Origin: Shewanella pneumatophori
GTDB taxonomy: Bacteria > Pseudomonadota > Gammaproteobacteria > Enterobacterales > Shewanellaceae
Direction of reading: 5' to 3'
Length of the DNA: 64,000 nucleotides
NCBI RefSeq assembly: GCF_023283895.1
Contig: NZ_JAKILB010000006.1
Location: 283,163-347,162 of the forward strand
Part shown: positions 62,457 to 64,000 of the stretch, piece after piece
Layout: the number at the start of each line of letters is the position of its first letter
How positions within the stretch are numbered: the first letter of the stretch is position 1
Program-made: the position numbers and the translations under genes
Notes under the pieces: model-generated
What the model was told of the DNA's origin: nothing
Seen by the model: the letters and a program-made list of their open reading frames with translations, nothing else
Databases searched by the model: none

Positions 62457-63485
62457 TTGGAATTCCTGTACGAGTACGGTTTGTTTTTAGCTAAAGCGGT
62501 GACTATCGTTGTAGCCATTCTAGCAGTAGTGATTGTGGTACTGGCTTCAACGATTAAACATAAAACCGATAAAGGTGAGCTTAAGCTAACTAATTTAAGC
62601 GATAACTTAAAATCATTAAAGCATGACCTTAAAGAAGAACTGCTTTCGAAAAAAGCATTTAAGGCTTATGAGAAGCAGTTAAAGGCAGACGAGAAAGCCA
62701 AAGAGAAAGAGCAGAAAGACAAGGTTGAAGAAGCAGAGCCTAAAGTCTTTGTTGTCGACTTTAAAGGCAGTATTGACGCGGGTGAAGTCGCTTCACTACG
62801 CGAAGAGATCAGCGCAATTTTGGCTATTGCTGAAAAGGGCGATGAAGTCATCGTTAATGTTGAAAGTGGCGGTGGTATGGTTCATGGCTACGGCCTTGCA
62901 TCAAGCCAACTTGACCGTTTAAGACAAGCTGAGATCCCATTAAGTATTTGTGTTGATAAAGTGGCAGCAAGCGGCGGTTACATGATGGCATGTGTGGCGA
63001 ACAAGATTTACTCAGCGCCTTTCGCCATTGTGGGTTCTATCGGCGTAGTGGCACAAGTGCCTAACTTTAACCGTCTGCTTAAAAAGCACGATATCGATTA
63101 CGAGCAGCACACCGCTGGTGACTTTAAGCGTACCTTAACCATCTTTGGTGAAAATACCGATGAAGGCCGTGAGAAGTTCCAACAAGAGCTTGAAGAAACT
63201 CATGTGCTATTTAAGGCGTTTATCGCAAAATATCGCCCAGAGCTTGATCTTGAAAAAGTGGCAACCGGTGAACACTGGTATGGTCAACAAGCTATTGAGC
63301 TTGGTTTAGTTGATGAAATCGCCACTAGCGATGATGTGATTATGAAGCTTGCCAACGAGCGTACTGTGATTAAAGTTAGCTACCAGCTTAAAAAGAAGCT
63401 ATCAGATAAAATCGCTCACGGCGCATCTTTATCGTTTAACGCAATATTTGATAAGTTTGCCGAGAAGAACCAGCCGCTTAAGTAA
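62457..63485 (+). CDS. sohB: Inner-membrane peptidase SohB
   Basis: 342-residue S49 family serine peptidase. One N-terminal membrane span (residues 10-32), a charged helical stretch (ADEKAKEKEQKDKVEEAEPK), then the protease domain with nucleophile Ser172 in AASGGYM and the catalytic lysine about 50 residues later (after GSIGVVAQVPNFNRLLKK). TTG start with GGAG eight bases upstream. The order volA-sohB here replaces yciK-sohB of E. coli. Confidence 0.95.
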   Translation: MEFLYEYGLFLAKAVTIVVAILAVVIVVLASTIKHKTDKGELKLTNLSDNLKSLKHDLKEELLSKKAFKAYEKQLKADEKAKEKEQKDKVEEAEPKVFVVDFKGSIDAGEVASLREEISAILAIAEKGDEVIVNVESGGGMVHGYGLASSQLDRLRQAEIPLSICVDKVAASGGYMMACVANKIYSAPFAIVGSIGVVAQVPNFNRLLKKHDIDYEQHTAGDFKRTLTIFGENTDEGREKFQQELEETHVLFKAFIAKYRPELDLEKVATGEHWYGQQAIELGLVDEIATSDDVIMKLANERTVIKVSYQLKKKLSDKIAHGASLSFNAIFDKFAEKNQPLK

Positions 63486-63550
63486 TTGAGCCTGAGTTTC
63501 AAAACATTAGTTTTAGAGTATTAGCTTTAGAACATCGGTTTTAAAAACTG

Positions 63551-63578
63551 AAAACCTGCCAAGTGCAGGTTTTTTTAT
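63551..63578 (+). terminator. Terminator of sohB
   Basis: Stem AAACCTGC / GCAGGTTT with loop CAAGT, followed by TTTTT. Confidence 0.9.
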
Positions 63579-63665
63579 ACCTATATGTTAGTGACTAAAT
63601 TCACTATCGCACCAGACTAGAAGCATAACTCGTGATTAAACAAAAGCTATTCATCACGAAGAAGG

Positions 63666-63824
63666 CTACAGTTGCAGTAAGCTCAGATGTACTATTCCTG
63701 TGGAACGCTCTAGAGCCGTCCTTGGCTGCTTTGCTATTTCATCGCTGAAACCGAAGCCTACAGCCACACTGACATCTGAATCATCATCTTTACGAATTAG
63801 TTCTCTCTGCTGTTTCAAACTCAT
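63666..63824 (-). CDS. Possible 52-residue ORF or gene remnant
   Basis: Minus-strand frame starting MSLKQQRELIRKDDDSDVSV and ending STGIVHLSLLQL. The composition looks protein-like, but no ribosome-binding site is seen before the ATG and no family is recognised. It could be a remnant of a longer gene. Low confidence. Confidence 0.3.
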   Translation of the reverse strand: MSLKQQRELIRKDDDSDVSVAVGFGFSDEIAKQPRTALERSTGIVHLSLLQL

Positions 63825-63901
63825 TTGTGGACAAAAGTGGTTTCAATGGCCTGCGGCCAGCGTATGTGCAGACACTTCTGAGACACGCAGCAAGTACGTA
63901 T

Positions 63902-64000
63902 ATGGACACCTCACTTAATTCAAGCGATATTATTGAGCAACAGTGGGTAAAACTGCATACGTATATCCGGCCTGTTTATGAGAAAGTATTATTCTCTGGC
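63902..64000 (+). CDS. Start of an unidentified gene, cut by window end
   Basis: Open frame of 33 codons from ATG to the window edge (MDTSLNSSDIIEQQWVKLHT ...). Codon use resembles neighbouring genes, but the ribosome-binding site is weak. Nothing can be said about function. Confidence 0.4.
   Translation, partial: MDTSLNSSDIIEQQWVKLHTYIRPVYEKVLFSG

Noticed and set aside
63700..63918. 72-residue plus-strand frame after sohB
   Set aside because: Composition and lack of a ribosome-binding site look non-coding; it overlaps the more protein-like minus-strand frame and the next gene's start.

Overview
The window is a 64 kb piece of a gammaproteobacterial chromosome, most probably Shewanella or a close relative. 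The gene order fadI-fadJ ... sixA-smrB-prmB-aroC ... yfcL ... mnmC-fabB ... pdxB-asd-fimV-truA-folC-dedD-cvpA-purF and trpH-yciO-scpA-scpB-rluB-yciK ... sohB is the Enterobacteria/Shewanella backbone. A pentaheme c-type cytochrome, a VolA-type surface lipase, FimV and a respiratory arsenate reductase point to Shewanella in particular. No rRNA, tRNA, CRISPR array or intact insertion sequence was seen.

Layout. 1-3037: fadI (cut by the window edge) and fadJ, anaerobic beta-oxidation. 3266-9491: accessory block with a small membrane protein and, on the minus strand, a periplasmic-propeller GGDEF/EAL protein followed by a secreted protein of exactly 27 tandem 13-residue units and two paralogous 38-residue ORFs ending in the same nine residues. 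9791-12580: M16 peptidase. 12994-24284: backbone genes from sixA to fabB. 24500-28175: arsR-type regulator facing arrBA, inserted between fabB and pdxB. 28595-39292: pdxB to purF. 39372-54423: mixed housekeeping and accessory genes (topB, LysR, GNAT, B12-binding radical SAM, S33 peptidase, gloC/ycbL, DUF1097, yciB-yciI-xthA, pentaheme cytochrome). 54904-63485: trpH to sohB with the surface lipase volA. The last 400 bases hold a possible tiny ORF and the first 33 codons of an unidentified gene.

Two accessory modules stand out. The first is the 3638-5111 cassette. A Sec-exported, strongly basic 13-residue repeat protein is followed within 15 bases by the first of two tandem-duplicated 38-residue ORFs. 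Its leader can fold into a 12-bp helix that buries the Shine-Dalgarno sequence, and a c-di-GMP-metabolising sensor lies directly upstream on the same strand. I recognise no described family for the repeat protein or the small ORFs. The second is arrAB: the large subunit carries the arsenate-pocket residues of ArrA at the family's spacing, there is no ars detoxification operon beside it, and a two-cysteine ArsR repressor lies next door.

Gene functions are inferred from recognised families and visible motifs only; no database search was run. Start codons were chosen by ribosome-binding sites and family length where the longest ORF looked over-extended.
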